Source: Paracoccus sp. DMF-8 (GTDB taxonomy: Bacteria > Pseudomonadota > Alphaproteobacteria > Rhodobacterales > Rhodobacteraceae). Taken from it: a DNA stretch of 64,000 bases. Made by a program: the position numbers and the translations under genes. Below the pieces are notes generated by a model. The model had not been told where the DNA came from, did no database searches, and saw only the letters and a program-made list of their open reading frames with translations. How positions within the stretch are numbered: the stretch's first letter is position 1; each line of letters starts with the position of its first letter. The stretch covers positions 1-64,000 of the forward strand of contig NZ_JARJHL010000011.1 in NCBI RefSeq assembly GCF_029309835.1, in the 5' to 3' direction. Below, in pieces: positions 8,042-19,687 of the stretch.

Positions 8042-9067
8042 ATGAAGAATACGGTCTTTCTCGGGTCAGTGACCGCTGCGGCGCTGGCGGCAGGCGCGGG
8101 CTTTGCCGCCGAAGGGGATACGCTGAAAGAGGTGCTGGCGCGGGGCGAACTGAACTGCGGCGTGAACACCGGCCTTGTCGGCTTTGCCGCGCCGGACGCC
8201 AATGGCAACTGGACGGGCTTTGACGTCGCCTTTTGCAAGGCGGTCGCGGCGGCCGTTCTGGGTGACCCGGCCAAGGTCAAATATGTTCCCACGACCGGCC
8301 AGACCCGCTTCACCGCCCTGTCCTCGGGCGAGGTCGACCTGCTGGCGCGCAACTCGACCTTTACCTTCCAGCGCGACACCGACCTCAAGCTGGACTTCAT
8401 CGGCGTGAACTATTTCGACGGTCAGGGCTTCATGGTGCGCAAGGATCTGGGCGTCAGCTCGGCCAAGGAACTGGACGGCGCGACCGTCTGCATCCAGACC
8501 GGCACCACGACCGAACTGAACCTTGCCGACTACTTCAAGTCGAACAACATGAGCTATCAGCCGGTCAATATCGACAGCAACGCCGAAGGCGAGCAGCAGT
8601 ATCTGGCTGGTGCCTGCGATGCCTATACGACCGATGCCTCGGGTCTGGCCGCGACGCGGGCGGCCTTTGCCGATCCGGAAAACCACATCATCCTGCCCGA
8701 GATCATCTCGAAAGAGCCGCTTGGGCCGGCGGTGCGCCACGGCGACAACAACTGGGGCGACATCACGCGCTGGACGCTGTTCGCGCTGATCGCGGCCGAA
8801 GAATATGGCGTGACCTCGGCCAATATCGACGAATTGGCGAAATCATCGACCAACCCCGAGGTGCAGCGTCTTCTGGGCACCACCGACGATCTGGGCAAGA
8901 TGATCGGCCTGAATGCGGACTGGGCCAAGAACGCCATCAAGGCGGGCGGCAACTATGGCGAAATCTTTGCCGCCACGATCGGCGAACAGACCCCGATCGG
9001 TCTGGCGCGGGGCCTGAATGCGCAATGGACGCAGGGCGGCCTGATGTATGCGATGCCGTTCCGCTGA
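8042..9067 (+). CDS. bztA: Amino-acid ABC transporter periplasmic binding protein (BztA/AapJ)
   Basis: A 341-residue family-3 solute-binding protein. It has a signal peptide (about 1-22, hydrophobic core then GAGFAAEG). The mature part starts GDTLKEVLARGELNCGVN and continues GFDVAFCKAVAAAVLGDP, RFTALSSGEVDLLARNST and the conserved VCIQTGTTTELNLADYF. The AapJ/BztA subclass binds glutamate, glutamine, aspartate and related amino acids in the periplasm. It is first in the bztABCD operon, with an RBS tggggaaa before the ATG. A hairpin after the stop probably keeps its transcript more abundant than the membrane genes. Confidence 0.96.
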   Translation: MKNTVFLGSVTAAALAAGAGFAAEGDTLKEVLARGELNCGVNTGLVGFAAPDANGNWTGFDVAFCKAVAAAVLGDPAKVKYVPTTGQTRFTALSSGEVDLLARNSTFTFQRDTDLKLDFIGVNYFDGQGFMVRKDLGVSSAKELDGATVCIQTGTTTELNLADYFKSNNMSYQPVNIDSNAEGEQQYLAGACDAYTTDASGLAATRAAFADPENHIILPEIISKEPLGPAVRHGDNNWGDITRWTLFALIAAEEYGVTSANIDELAKSSTNPEVQRLLGTTDDLGKMIGLNADWAKNAIKAGGNYGEIFAATIGEQTPIGLARGLNAQWTQGGLMYAMPFR

Positions 9068-9084
9068 TCGCATCTGCTGTCATC

Positions 9085-9114
9085 GCGATGTGCGGCCCCT
9101 GCGCTGCACATCGC
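9085..9114 (+). terminator. Stem-loop between bztA and bztB
   Basis: A perfect 9-base-pair stem (gcgatgtgc at 9085-9093, gcacatcgc at 9106-9114) with a 12-base loop, 17 bases after bztA, without a T run. In binding-protein operons such hairpins commonly stabilise the upstream mRNA or attenuate read-through. That role is inferred here. Confidence 0.6.
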
Positions 9115-9197
9115 CAAGGCAAAACGACTGAACAATAAAAACGTCCTGGCGGAACGGATGGCGCAAAGTCACCGTAGCCGGGGAACAGGGGAAAAAC

Positions 9198-10451
9198 ATG
9201 GTCGCAAACACGGAGGCGGTTGACCCGCCGTTCCGGTTGTCGATGCTTATCTATGATCGACGCTGCCGGGCTTTGACCATTCAGGCGGTCGTCTTCATTC
9301 TGGTCATGCTGGTCGCCGCCTGGCTGGTGCGCAATACGATCAACAACCTTGCCATCGTGGGCAGGCCTTCAGTTTTGATTTTCTTTTCCGACGCGCGGGT
9401 TACGATATCCCGCAACAGCTGATCCCCTATAATTCGGATGACACGCATCTGCGGGCGACCATGGTCGGCCTGCTGAACACCCTGCAGGTGTCGATTCTGG
9501 GCTGTATCGCCGCGACCGTTCTGGGGGCTTTGGTCGGTGTGCTGCGCCTGTCGTCGAACTGGCTGATTTCGCGGATCATGACCGTCTATGTCGAGGTTTT
9601 CCGCAACGTCCCCCTGCTGCTGTGGATTCTGGTGATCCTGGCGGCCTTTACCGAAATCCTGCCGCCGCCGAATGCCTATCGCGGCGAAACCCCGCAGGCG
9701 ACGATGCTGCTGTTCGACACGATCGCGCCGACGAACCGCTATACGGCGGTGCCGACGCTGGCGATGACCGAACAGTCCCGGCGCGATCAGCCTGGGGCGC
9801 GAGACGCTGAACTGGGCATGGGTCGTCTTTGGCCTGGTGTTGCTGGCGGGGATCTATGTCCGTCGCCTGATTTCAGCCTGGGCCGGCCGCGTTCAGGACC
9901 AGACCGGGCGCCGCCCGACGACATGGTGGATGCAGATCGCTGTCTTTCTGGTGCCCTTCCTGCTGCTGACCTGGTATTTCGGCCTGCATCTGGAGCCGCC
10001 GGTGCTGCGCGGCTTCAACTTTACCGGCGGCATCAATCTGGACAATGCGTTCGTGGTGCTGTGGCTGGCGCTGACCCTGTATACGGCGTCCTTTATCGCG
10101 GAAATCGTGCGTTCGGGCATCATGGCCGTCAGTCGCGGCCAGTCCGAGGCCGCCGCCGCCCTTGGCCTGCGTCCCGGCCGCACCATGTCGCTGGTCATCC
10201 GGCCGCAGGCGCTGCGGGTCATCATTCCGCCGCTGATTTCGGACTATCTGAACCTGACCAAGAACTCGTCGTTGGCCATCGCCGTCGGCTTCATGGATCT
10301 GCGCGGCACGCTTGGCGGGACGACGCTGAACCAGACCGGACGGGAAATGGAGGCGATGATCCTGATGATGGGGATCTATCTGGCGCTCAGCCTGCTGATT
10401 TCCGGCGGGATGAATTTCTATAACAGCCGCGTCAAGCTGAAGGAGCGTTGA
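9198..10451 (+). CDS. bztB: Amino-acid ABC transporter permease BztB/AapQ (frameshifted in this sequence)
   Basis: A polar-amino-acid permease that pairs with BztC in the inner membrane. It starts MVANTEAVDPPFRLSMLIYD with a first membrane helix at about 27-48. It continues in a second frame (LLNTLQVSILGCIAATVLGAL and VYVEVFRNVPLLLWILVIL). It finishes in the first frame, where the permease signature AALGLRPGRTMSLVIRPQAL and the SDYLNLTKNSSLAIAVG segment lie. Shifts occur near 9362 and 9780. Corrected length is about 417 residues, normal for AapQ. Its stop abuts the bztC start. Confidence 0.9.
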
Positions 10452-10452
10452 G

Positions 10453-11911
10453 ATGAGCGAGACACACGCCCAAACCACCGCTTACGTCCGCGACATGATG
10501 ATCCCGCCCGAACCACCGCCCGCATCCGCCGCGGGGCCGGTGCTGTGGCTGCGCAAGAACCTGTTTTCCGGCCCGGCTGAACATTGCCCTGACCGTCGCC
10601 GGTGTGGCGATCATCTGGGCGGTTTTCAATCTGGTCTGGCCGTGGTTTGCCCATGCTGTCTGGAACGCGTCGAGCATCAACGAATGCCGCCAGATCATCG
10701 CCGAAAGATGGGGGCCGGATGCACATGGCGCCTGTTTCGCGGTGATCCGCGAACGCTGGCATCAGTTCATGTTCGGCTTTTATCCACGCCCCGAATACTG
10801 GCGCCCGACGCTGGCCTTTGGTGCGCTGTTTCTGGCCCCGACGCCGGTTCTGTTCGGCGACAACCAACGTATCCGCCGCATCGTCATGGCGATTGCCGTG
10901 ATCGTGACCGTTGTTCTGCGCCAGTTGCTGCAGGCCACGACCGGGCAGTTGGTCTTTGTCGCGGTGCTGCTGCTGGCGTGGGTCGCGCTGAACGAAATGC
11001 TGCCGCGCGCGGCGCTGCTGGCCACGGTCTGCTATCCGTTGCTGAGCGTCTGGCTGCTGTGGGGTGGCTCGATCTGGACCGAGGTCGGGGTTCTGGCAGG
11101 CTTTGTCCTGGGCTTTGTCGTCTGGCTGCTGCGGTCGGACAGGCTGGGCATGCTGGCCGTCGCCGCCGGGGCGGTCGTGACCGTGCTGTGGTGGCTGTTC
11201 GCGAACGCCGCCTTTGCCGGGCTGCTGCATGGCATCGCGCCGATTGCCCTGCGCGCCGTCCCCTCGACCCAGTTCGGCGGCTTTGTGCTGGCGATCACCA
11301 TCGGCGTATCAGCCATTGCCATGTCGCTGCCTCTGGGGGTGATCTCCGGCGCTGGCGCGGCGTTCCGATCTGCCCATCGTGAAAACATTCGCGGTGATGT
11401 TCATCGAATTCATCCGGGGCGTGCCGCTGATCACGCTGCTGTTCGTGGCGTCCTTGCTGCTGAACTATTTCCTCGCCGCCGGGCACCAGTTTCGACATCA
11501 TCCTGCGCGTCATCATCATGGTCACGCTGTTCGCCGCCGCCTATATGGCCGAGGTGATCCGGGGCGGTCTGGCCGCCCTGCTCGCGCGGCCAGTATGAGG
11601 CCGCGGATGCCCTGGGGCTGGACTACTGGAAGGCGCAGCGCCTGATCATCCAGCCGCAGGCGCTGAAGATCAGTATCCCTGGCATCGTGTCCACCTTCAT
11701 CGGGGTGTTCAAGGACACCACGCTTGTCACCTTCGTCGGCCTGTTCGACCCGCTCAAGGCGATGGCCGACACCGTGCGCGCCAGCTTTGAATGGAAGGGC
11801 GCCTATTGGGAGCCCTATGTCTTTACCGGTGCCATCTTCTTCATCCTCTGCTTTGGCATGTCGCGATATTCCATGTATCTCGAACGCAAGCTGAAGCGCG
11901 ACCATCGCTGA
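10453..11911 (+). CDS. bztC: Amino-acid ABC transporter permease BztC/AapM (frameshifted in this sequence)
   Basis: The second permease subunit, starting one base after the bztB stop. Family sequence runs through four changes of frame: N-terminus [20 protein letters not shown], then the AapM-specific [20 protein letters not shown] insertion, then [18 protein letters not shown], then [20 protein letters not shown]. It ends with the [20 protein letters not shown] signature and a last helix before KRDHR. Breaks lie near 10575, 11360, 11490 and 11580. Some adjoin short homopolymers, which points to indel errors. Corrected length is about 486 residues. Confidence 0.88.
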
Positions 11912-11922
11912 GAGGTATTCAC

Positions 11923-12696
11923 ATGAGCCAACAACAGACCCTCGCGCCGCTGACCGATGGCGATTACGCGATCGAGATCCGCAACATGAACAAGTGGTAT
12001 GGCACGTTCCATGTGCTGCGCGACATCAACCTGTCGGTGACGCGCGGCGAACGGATCGTCATCGCCGGGCCTTCGGGTTCGGGGAAATCGACCATGATCC
12101 GCTGCATCAACCGGCTGGAGGAACACCAGAAGGGCCATATCTTCGTCGATGGCGTCGAACTGACCAACGACCTGAAAAACATCGACAAGGTGCGTTCGGA
12201 TGTCGGCATGGTGTTCCAGCATTTCAATCTGTTCCCGCATCTGACCGTGCTGGAAAACTGCACGCTGGCTCCGATCCGGGTGCGCAAGGTTCCCAAACGG
12301 CAGGCCGAGGAAACGGCCATGCATTTCCTTGAAAAGGTCCGCATCCCCGAACAGGCCAGCAAATACCCCGGCCAGCTGTCGGGCGGTCAGCAGCAGCGCG
12401 TCGCCATCGCGCGGTCGCTGTGCATGCAGCCCAAGATCATGCTGTTCGACGAACCGACATCCGCCCTCGACCCCGAGATGATCAAGGAGGTTCTGGACAC
12501 CATGATCGAACTGGCCGAGGACGGCATGACCATGCTGTGCGTGACCCATGAAATGGGTTTCGCGCAGGCCGTGGCGCATCGGGTCATTTTCATGGATCAG
12601 GGCCAGATCGTCGAACAGAACACCCCGACCGAGTTTTTCAACAACCCGCAGTCGGAACGCACGAAACTGTTCCTCAGCCAGATCCTGGGGCACTGA
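11923..12696 (+). CDS. bztD: Amino-acid ABC transporter ATP-binding protein (BztD/AapP)
   Basis: A 257-residue ABC ATPase with Walker [11 protein letters not shown]-loop [12 protein letters not shown], signature [15 protein letters not shown], Walker [15 protein letters not shown] and H-loop [12 protein letters not shown], all intact. It powers uptake through BztB/BztC. The ATG at 11923 follows an AGAGGT site 11 bases after bztC. It is the last gene of the operon, followed by an inverted repeat without a T tail. Confidence 0.97.
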   Translation: MSQQQTLAPLTDGDYAIEIRNMNKWYGTFHVLRDINLSVTRGERIVIAGPSGSGKSTMIRCINRLEEHQKGHIFVDGVELTNDLKNIDKVRSDVGMVFQHFNLFPHLTVLENCTLAPIRVRKVPKRQAEETAMHFLEKVRIPEQASKYPGQLSGGQQQRVAIARSLCMQPKIMLFDEPTSALDPEMIKEVLDTMIELAEDGMTMLCVTHEMGFAQAVAHRVIFMDQGQIVEQNTPTEFFNNPQSERTKLFLSQILGH

Positions 12697-12705
12697 AACG
12701 CGGGT

Positions 12706-12740
12706 TGCCGCACCGGCACGGCCCGGTCTATGGTGCGGCA
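12706..12740 (+). terminator. Inverted repeat after bztD
   Basis: A 9-base-pair stem, tgccgcacc (12706-12714) with ggtgcggca (12732-12740), and a 17-base loop. Only a weak T-rich tail (tcttgct) follows, so this is a possible terminator of the bzt operon just before the RTX gene. Confidence 0.45.
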
Positions 12741-12764
12741 TCTTGCTGCCTTGGGGGTTTCTGA

Positions 12765-13676
12765 ATGAACCAGATGCTGTTTTTGATGCTTGGTCTTGCC
12801 GGTCTGGCGGGGCTGGGCGCGCTGATGTCCAGCAATGACGACAACGAACCCCCCGAAGACCCCGAAGATCCCTATGGTGACCGCGAGGTCATCGAAGGCA
12901 CCAGAGACGAAGACGTCGACGACACCATCACCGGATCAGACGCGGATGAGGCGATCCTGGCCTATGACGGCGACGATCTGGTCGATGGCGGCGCGGGCGA
13001 CGACCGGATCTGGACCGGCTATGGCAACGATACCGTCGCGGCGGCGGCCGGTAACGATCTGGTCTATCTGGGTGGCGACGACGACCTGTATGGTGCCTAT
13101 AATCCCGGTTTCGACGAAGGCCAGGACACGATTTCCGGCGGCAGCGGTCGGGATGTCATCATCACCAACGGCGGCACGCATGAAATCTATGGCGATGGCA
13201 ATCCCAACGACGTCAACGACAATGACGACGATTATGGCAGCAATGATTCCATCTACGACAATGGCGGCACGGTCTATGTCGAAGGCGGTTACGGGGACGA
13301 TCTGATCTGGTCGCCCGACGCTTCCGACCCCGAGGCCCCGGATACCCTGCTGGGCGGCGATGGTGCCGATACGATCTATGCGGGTGCCTATGATATCGTC
13401 GATGGCGAACGCGGCAGCGATGTCTATATCCTCGACGGCACGGCCGGCGGTCCCGCCGATATCACCTGGGGCGGCAATGACCGGATTCAGGTGCTGCTGC
13501 CCGACGGATATGAGGGCGAGGGCGAAGTCGCCTTTGAACAGGATGGCGACGACGTGGTGATGACCGTGGACGGCAATCAGATCGCCGTCCTGCGTGATGC
13601 GGATGTCAGGGATGTGCGCCACACCATCATCAGCGAAGACGACCTGCCGGTTCCGCCCTGGGTCGAGGGCAGCTAA
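12765..13676 (+). CDS. Membrane-anchored RTX-like calcium-binding repeat protein
   Basis: 303 residues. It begins with a hydrophobic helix (MLFLMLGLAGLAGLGALM, about residues 4-21) that could be a signal or anchor, then a very acidic Pro/Glu/Asp linker. Degenerate RTX nonapeptides follow (DGGAGDDRIWTGYGNDTV, SGGSGRDVI, LLGGDGADTIYAG). Such repeats bind calcium in parallel beta-rolls outside the cell. Unlike typical type I secretion substrates, no clear C-terminal secretion domain is visible; it ends PVPPWVEGS. Strongly acidic composition throughout. Function unknown. Confidence 0.82.
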   Translation: MNQMLFLMLGLAGLAGLGALMSSNDDNEPPEDPEDPYGDREVIEGTRDEDVDDTITGSDADEAILAYDGDDLVDGGAGDDRIWTGYGNDTVAAAAGNDLVYLGGDDDLYGAYNPGFDEGQDTISGGSGRDVIITNGGTHEIYGDGNPNDVNDNDDDYGSNDSIYDNGGTVYVEGGYGDDLIWSPDASDPEAPDTLLGGDGADTIYAGAYDIVDGERGSDVYILDGTAGGPADITWGGNDRIQVLLPDGYEGEGEVAFEQDGDDVVMTVDGNQIAVLRDADVRDVRHTIISEDDLPVPPWVEGS

Positions 13677-13715
13677 GGCCCCGCTGGCGCAGGAAAAAGG
13701 TCCGGCGCAGGACAA

Positions 13716-13746
13716 AAGGCCCGCCCCGTTCGTCGGGGCGGGCCTT
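13716..13746. terminator. Bidirectional terminator between convergent genes
   Basis: A 12-base-pair stem, aaggcccgcccc (13716-13727) and ggggcgggcctt (13735-13746), with a 7-base loop. On the minus strand it is followed by TTTT. It lies between the plus-strand RTX gene and the minus-strand transaminase gene and could stop both. Confidence 0.75.
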
Positions 13747-13769
13747 GTCGATTCCGGGCGGCGCTGGCG

Positions 13770-14630
13770 TCAGACGGCTGCCTTGCGCGATTCATCCAGA
13801 TAGATCTCGCGCAGGCGGGTCGCGACCGGGCCGGGGGTGCCGGTGCCGACCTTCACGCCATCGACCTCGACCACCGGCATGACGAAGGCCGATGCCGAGG
13901 TAAAGAATGCCTCATCCGCGGCCTGCGCCTCGGCGATGGAAAAGCTGCGTTCCTCGATCTGCAACTGCGCCTCGCGGGCGAAACGCAGCAGGGATGCGCG
14001 GGTGATGCCGTGCAGGATGTCGTTGGACAGCGCGCGGGTGATGATCTTGCCGCCCTTGACAATATAGGTGTTGTTCGAGGTGCCTTCGGTCACCAGCCCG
14101 TCCTCGACGAACCAGGCGTCATCGACGCCGCGATGCTTGGCCTCCATCTTGGCCAGCGACGGATACAGCAGTTGCACGGTCTTGATGTCGCGGCGGTGCC
14201 AGCGCAGATCGGGGATGGAAATCACCTTGATGCCGATCTTGGCCTGCGGGTTGTCGGCCAGACCGGGTTTCGATTGCGTGAACATCACCACGGTCGCGGG
14301 CGTGTCGTCAGGCGGAAAGGCGAAATCGCGGTCGCCGGGATTGCCGCGCGTGACCTGCAGATAGACCATGCCTTCGTCGATGTCGTTCAGTTCGACCAGC
14401 TTGCGATGGGCGTCCAGATATTGCGCCTCTGTCAGGGGGTTGGTCATCTGCAATTCGTTCAGGGAACGGGTCAGCCGGGTCATATGGGCCGCGAAATCCA
14501 GCAGTTTGCCGCCCAGCACGCTGGTCACCTCGTAAACCCCGTCACCCATGACGAAACCGCGGTCGAAGATCGACACCTTGGCCTCTGTCTCGGGCAGGTA
14601 TTCGCCGTCAAGGTAAACTGTGCGCGCCAT
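13770..14630 (-). CDS. dat: D-amino-acid transaminase (class IV aminotransferase)
   Basis: A 286-residue fold-type IV PLP enzyme. Visible signatures are the N-terminal SIFDRGFVMGDGVYEV, the probable catalytic lysine in HRRDIKTVQLLYPSLAK, the conserved GLVTEGTSNNTYIVK phosphate-cup region, and ILHGITRASLLRFA. It would interconvert D-alanine/2-oxoglutarate and pyruvate/D-glutamate, supplying D-amino acids for the cell wall. Branched-chain aminotransferase and aminodeoxychorismate lyase are relatives, but RGFVMGDGVYEV and the length fit D-AAT better. Transcribed away from mcl1. Confidence 0.87.
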   Translation of the reverse strand: MARTVYLDGEYLPETEAKVSIFDRGFVMGDGVYEVTSVLGGKLLDFAAHMTRLTRSLNELQMTNPLTEAQYLDAHRKLVELNDIDEGMVYLQVTRGNPGDRDFAFPPDDTPATVVMFTQSKPGLADNPQAKIGIKVISIPDLRWHRRDIKTVQLLYPSLAKMEAKHRGVDDAWFVEDGLVTEGTSNNTYIVKGGKIITRALSNDILHGITRASLLRFAREAQLQIEERSFSIAEAQAADEAFFTSASAFVMPVVEVDGVKVGTGTPGPVATRLREIYLDESRKAAV

Positions 14631-14852
14631 GTTGTCCTATCCTTTTGTGATGTGCCGCCGACCTGTTCGGGTTTACCCCCGTTCTGGTCCGGCGCAACAG
14701 GTTTCGCCGGGTTCCTGACCATTTGGTGGTGAATGCGGGTGCAGAAACAGGTGTGGGTCATGCTGCGGATGCGAAATGTCCTTGAAGGTGTCGGGGCAAT
14801 AATCTAACGATCAGGCAGCAATCTGCGACATATCATTGCCAAAGAGGTTTGC

Positions 14853-15816
14853 ATGTCCTTTCGCACCCAACCCCCCGCGCCCGCCCGTCTGAACCGCTGC
14901 CAGCTTTTCGGCCCCGGCTCGCGCGAGGCGCTGTTTGAAAAGATGGCGGGGTCTGCGGCGGATGTGATCAACCTCGATCTGGAAGATTCCGTCGCCCTCG
15001 ACGATAAGCCGCAGGCGCGCAGGAACATCATTCAGGCCATCGGCGATATTGATTGGGGCAACAAGACGCTTTCGGTGCGCATCAACGGGTTGGACACGCC
15101 CTTCTGGTATCGCGATGTCGTCGATCTGCTGGAACAGGCGGGCGACCGGCTGGACCAGATCATGATCCCCAAGGTCGGCAATGCGGCGGACGTCTATGCC
15201 GTCGATGCGCTGGTCACCGCGATTGAATCCGCCAAGGGCCGGGCCAAGCGAGATCAGCCCGGAGGTCATCATCGAAACCGCCGCAGGCATCGCCCATGTC
15301 GAAGAGATCGCGGCCTCCAGCCCGCGCCTGCAGGCGATGAGCCTTGGCGCCGCCGATTTCGCGGCCAGCATGGGCATGGCCACGACCGGCATCGGCGGCA
15401 CACAGGAAAACTATTACATGGCGCGCGAAGGCCAGAAATACTGGTCCGATCCGTGGCACTGGGCGCAGGCCGCGATTGTCGCCGCCTGCCGCACCCATGG
15501 CGTGCTGCCGGTTGACGGGCCTTTCGGCGATTTCAGCGATGAAGAGGGCTTCCGCGCGCAGGCCCTGCGTTCGGCGACTCTGGGCATGGTCGGGAAATGG
15601 GCGATTCACCCCAAGCAGGTCGCTCTGGCCAATGAAATTTTCTCTCCCGGTGAAAAAGCGGTGAAAGAAGCGCAGGAAATTCTATCTGCGATGGAAGATG
15701 CGAAAAAAAGTGGTGCCGGAGCGACGGTATACAGAGGTCGACTTGTTGACATCGCGTCCATTCGTCAGGCACAAGTGATCGTGCGGCAGGCAGAGTTGAT
15801 CGCCAGCCAGCAATAG
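14853..15816 (+). CDS. mcl1: L-malyl-CoA/beta-methylmalyl-CoA lyase (one frameshift)
   Basis: A HpcH/HpaI aldolase-family CoA lyase of about 320 residues once one shift near 15246 is bridged. The N-terminal part has RCQLFGPGSREALFEKMA and DVINLDLEDSVALDDKPQAR (metal/substrate Glu-Asp). The second part has ISPEVIIETAAGIAHVEEIA, SLGAADFAASMGM and GKWAIHPKQVALANEIFSP. In Rhodobacteraceae this enzyme cleaves malyl-CoA and methylmalyl-CoA in the ethylmalonyl-CoA pathway of acetyl-CoA assimilation. The break lies in a cgggccaagcg context and looks like an indel. RBS aaagaggt precedes the ATG. Confidence 0.92.
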
Positions 15817-15867
15817 AATGCCCGGGCGGCCGTGCGGGAGGCACCGCTGCCCAATCGAGGGAGGGAG

Positions 15868-15895
15868 ACAGGCCCTGCGCCAGCGCGGGGCCTGT
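15868..15895. terminator. Hairpin between convergent mcl1 and zinc-ribbon gene
   Basis: An 8-base-pair stem, acaggccc (15868-15875) and gggcctgt (15888-15895), with a 12-base GC-rich loop. No T tract on either side. Its position between converging genes suggests a termination or pausing role. Confidence 0.4.
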
Positions 15896-15937
15896 TGCGC
15901 TCTGTGCCCCCCGATCACATGTCCGGTGACGCGCCGG

Positions 15938-16273
15938 TCAGAAATCGAACAGATCCGACAGAAAGGATTCGCGGCGCTTGCCGTGATGGCCCCGCCCGTC
16001 GCGCCCGTCGCGATCATCGCTGTAATAGCGGCGGTCGTCGTCGTCATGGCGGCTGTCGCGCCGATCATCACGCCTGTCGTCACGCCGATCTTCCCTGCGG
16101 TCATCACGTCTGTCATCGCGCCGGTCGCTGTCACGCCCGCCCGCCGCGCGTTCGACGATCTTGTCCAGCTCGCCCCGGTCCAGCCAGACGCCCCGGCATT
16201 TCGGGCAATAGTCGATCTCGACTCCGTTGCGGTCGGCCATGACCAGGGTTTCACCGTCGATCGGGCATTGCAT
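15938..16273 (-). CDS. Zinc-ribbon (zf-TFIIB-like) protein with Arg/Asp repeat tail
   Basis: 111 residues starting MQCPIDGETLVMADRNGVEI, with cysteine pairs CPID and CPKCRGVWLDRGEL that match the short TFIIB-type zinc-ribbon family. After about residue 45 the chain becomes a charged low-complexity tail of repeated DRRDD units, then HDDDDRRYYSDD, ending FLSDLFDF. The start at 16273 has a strong AGGAAGGAA site; an upstream extension would be non-homologous. Function unknown. The tail suggests a nucleic-acid- or protein-interaction role. Confidence 0.8.
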   Translation of the reverse strand: MQCPIDGETLVMADRNGVEIDYCPKCRGVWLDRGELDKIVERAAGGRDSDRRDDRRDDRREDRRDDRRDDRRDSRHDDDDRRYYSDDRDGRDGRGHHGKRRESFLSDLFDF

Positions 16274-16364
16274 GATGCGTTCCTTCCTGATGTCGCGGGT
16301 TCGACATGGGCGCGCGGCGCGGGTGCTGCAAGGGGCTGGCTTAACCGTGATCGGCGGCAGGCGC

Positions 16365-17923
<1,559 letters not shown>

Positions 17924-17927
<4 letters not shown>

Positions 17928-18740
17928 TCCGCGCCGCCGTTGTTGCGGGTCAGTCTGGGGTCCAGCGCATCGCGCAGGCCATCGCCCAGCAGGTTCAGCC
18001 CCAGCACGGTCAGGACGATGCACAGCCCCGGAATGATCGCGACATGGGGCGCCATCATCGCCATCGTCTGCGATTCCGCCAGCATCCGCCCCCAACTGGG
18101 CAGCGGAGGCTGTGCGCCAAGGCCGACATAGCTCAGCCCCGCCTCGGCCAGGATGCCAAGGCTGAACTGGATCGTGGCCTGCACGATCAGCAGGTTTGCG
18201 ACATTGGGCAGGATATGTTCCAGGCTGATCCGCGCATCGCCCTTGCCCGCGACATGGGCGGCGCGGATATAGTCCAGCGTCCAGACCGGCAGCGCCGCCC
18301 CGCGTGTCACCCGCGCGAAAACCGGGATGTTGAAGATGCCGATGGCGATGATCGCATTCACCGCCGACGGGCCATAGGCCGCGGTGATCAGGATCGCGAT
18401 GACCAGACTGGGAAAGGCAAAGACCAGATCGTTGCCGCGCATCACCACCTCGTCCAGCCAGCCGCCGCGCCGGGCCGCCGCGACCAGCCCCGAGGGCACG
18501 CCGACCCCCGCCCCGATCCCCACCGCGACCAGCGCCACTGTGATGGAAACCCGCGCGCCCACCATCAGCATCGACAGGATGTCGCGCCCCAGATGATCGG
18601 TCCCCAGCAGATGCGCGGCCGAGGGCGGCCGCAGCCGTTCCGCGACGCTGATCTGCGTGACGTCCCAGGGCGTCCAGACCAGCGACAGCAGCGCGGCCAG
18701 CAGGATCGCGGCAAAGATCGCGCCGCCACCAGATCGCGCA
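17924..18740 (-). CDS. Peptide ABC transporter permease (DppC type), start uncertain
   Basis: A BPD_transp_1 permease whose family sequence begins FAAILLAALLSLVWTPWDVT. It contains LLGTDHLGRDILSMLMVGAR, the EAA-loop-like YIRAAHVAGKGDARISLEHI and the tail GDGLRDALDPRLTRNNGG. No ATG is visible in the correct frame near 18740, where it should start close to the dppB stop. The N-terminal few codons are therefore probably damaged by an indel. It overlaps the fused ATPase gene and lies between dppB and dppDF in one minus-strand operon. Confidence 0.87.
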
Positions 18741-18744
18741 GCCT

Positions 18745-19687
18745 CTATCTGCGGCGCAGCCTCGGGTCGGTGGCGGCATAGGCCAGATCGACCAGAAAGG
18801 TCACCAGAATGACCGCCGCGACCAGCACCAGAACCGCCGATTGCACGGTGATCAGGTCGCGCTGGTTGATCGCCTGAAAGATCATCCGGCCCAGACCGGG
18901 CAGGGAAAAGACGTTTTCGATGATGATCGCCCCGGCCAGCAAAAAGGAAAACTGCATCCCCATGATCGTCAGCACCGGGATCAGCGCATTGCGCAGCGCA
19001 TGGCGGCGCAGGGCGCGCCCGGCCGAAAGCCCCTTGGCGCGGGCGGTGCGGATGAAGTCCTGATCCATCACCTCGATCAGGGCGGAACGCAGGACGCGGG
19101 CCAGAATCGCCGCCTGCGGCAGGGCCAGCGCGACCATGGGCAGGATCAGCGCACGCAGGGCGGCGGCAGGGTCGCCCCAGCCGGGAAACCCGCCCGAGGG
19201 CAGCAGCCGCCATTGCACGGCAAAGACCAGAACCAGCAGGATCGCGAACCAGAAATTCGGCAGCGCAATGCCAAGCTGGGTCGCTGCCATGACCGTGGCA
19301 TCGCTGCGGGTTCCCCGGCGCGCGGCGGCGCAGATGGCCACGGGAAACGCGATCAGCACCGACAACGCCAGCGCCCCCGCCGCCAGCGGCAGCGACACCT
19401 GCATCCGGTCCAGGATCATCTGCCCGATCGGTGTCCTGTAGGTAAAGCTGGTGCCGAAATCCCCGCTCCAGAACCCCGCCCAGCCAATGCGCGTAGCGCA
19501 GCGCAAAGGGCTGGTCCAGACCCATCTGCTGGCGCAGCGAGGCCAGCGTTTCGGGTTGCGCACCGGTCCCCAGCACATAGCTGGCCGGATCGCCTGGCAC
19601 CATCTCGACCACCGAAAACACCACGAGGGATGACGCCAGCAGGCTGAGGCCGAACGAAATCAGCCGCCGCAGCAGATAGCGCGTCAT
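18745..19687 (-). CDS. Peptide ABC transporter permease (DppB type, one frameshift)
   Basis: The N-terminal part, MTRYLLRRLISFGLSLLASS with the family motif EMVPGDPASYVLG, lies in one frame. From about 19460 the chain continues in another frame with GDFGTSFTYRTPIGQMIL, RTARAKGLSAGRALRRHALR (EAA loop) and GLGRMIFQAINQRDLITVQ. Bridged length is about 314 residues, normal for DppB. The ATG at 19685-19687 appears to overlap the stop of the upstream MFS gene, indicating one operon: MFS-dppB-dppC-dppDF. Confidence 0.88.

Noticed and set aside
5464..11911. Reading rluC, atp12, bztB and bztC as true pseudogenes
   Set aside because: All catalytic and structural motifs are retained across frames and neighbouring partner genes are intact, so assembly indels are more likely.
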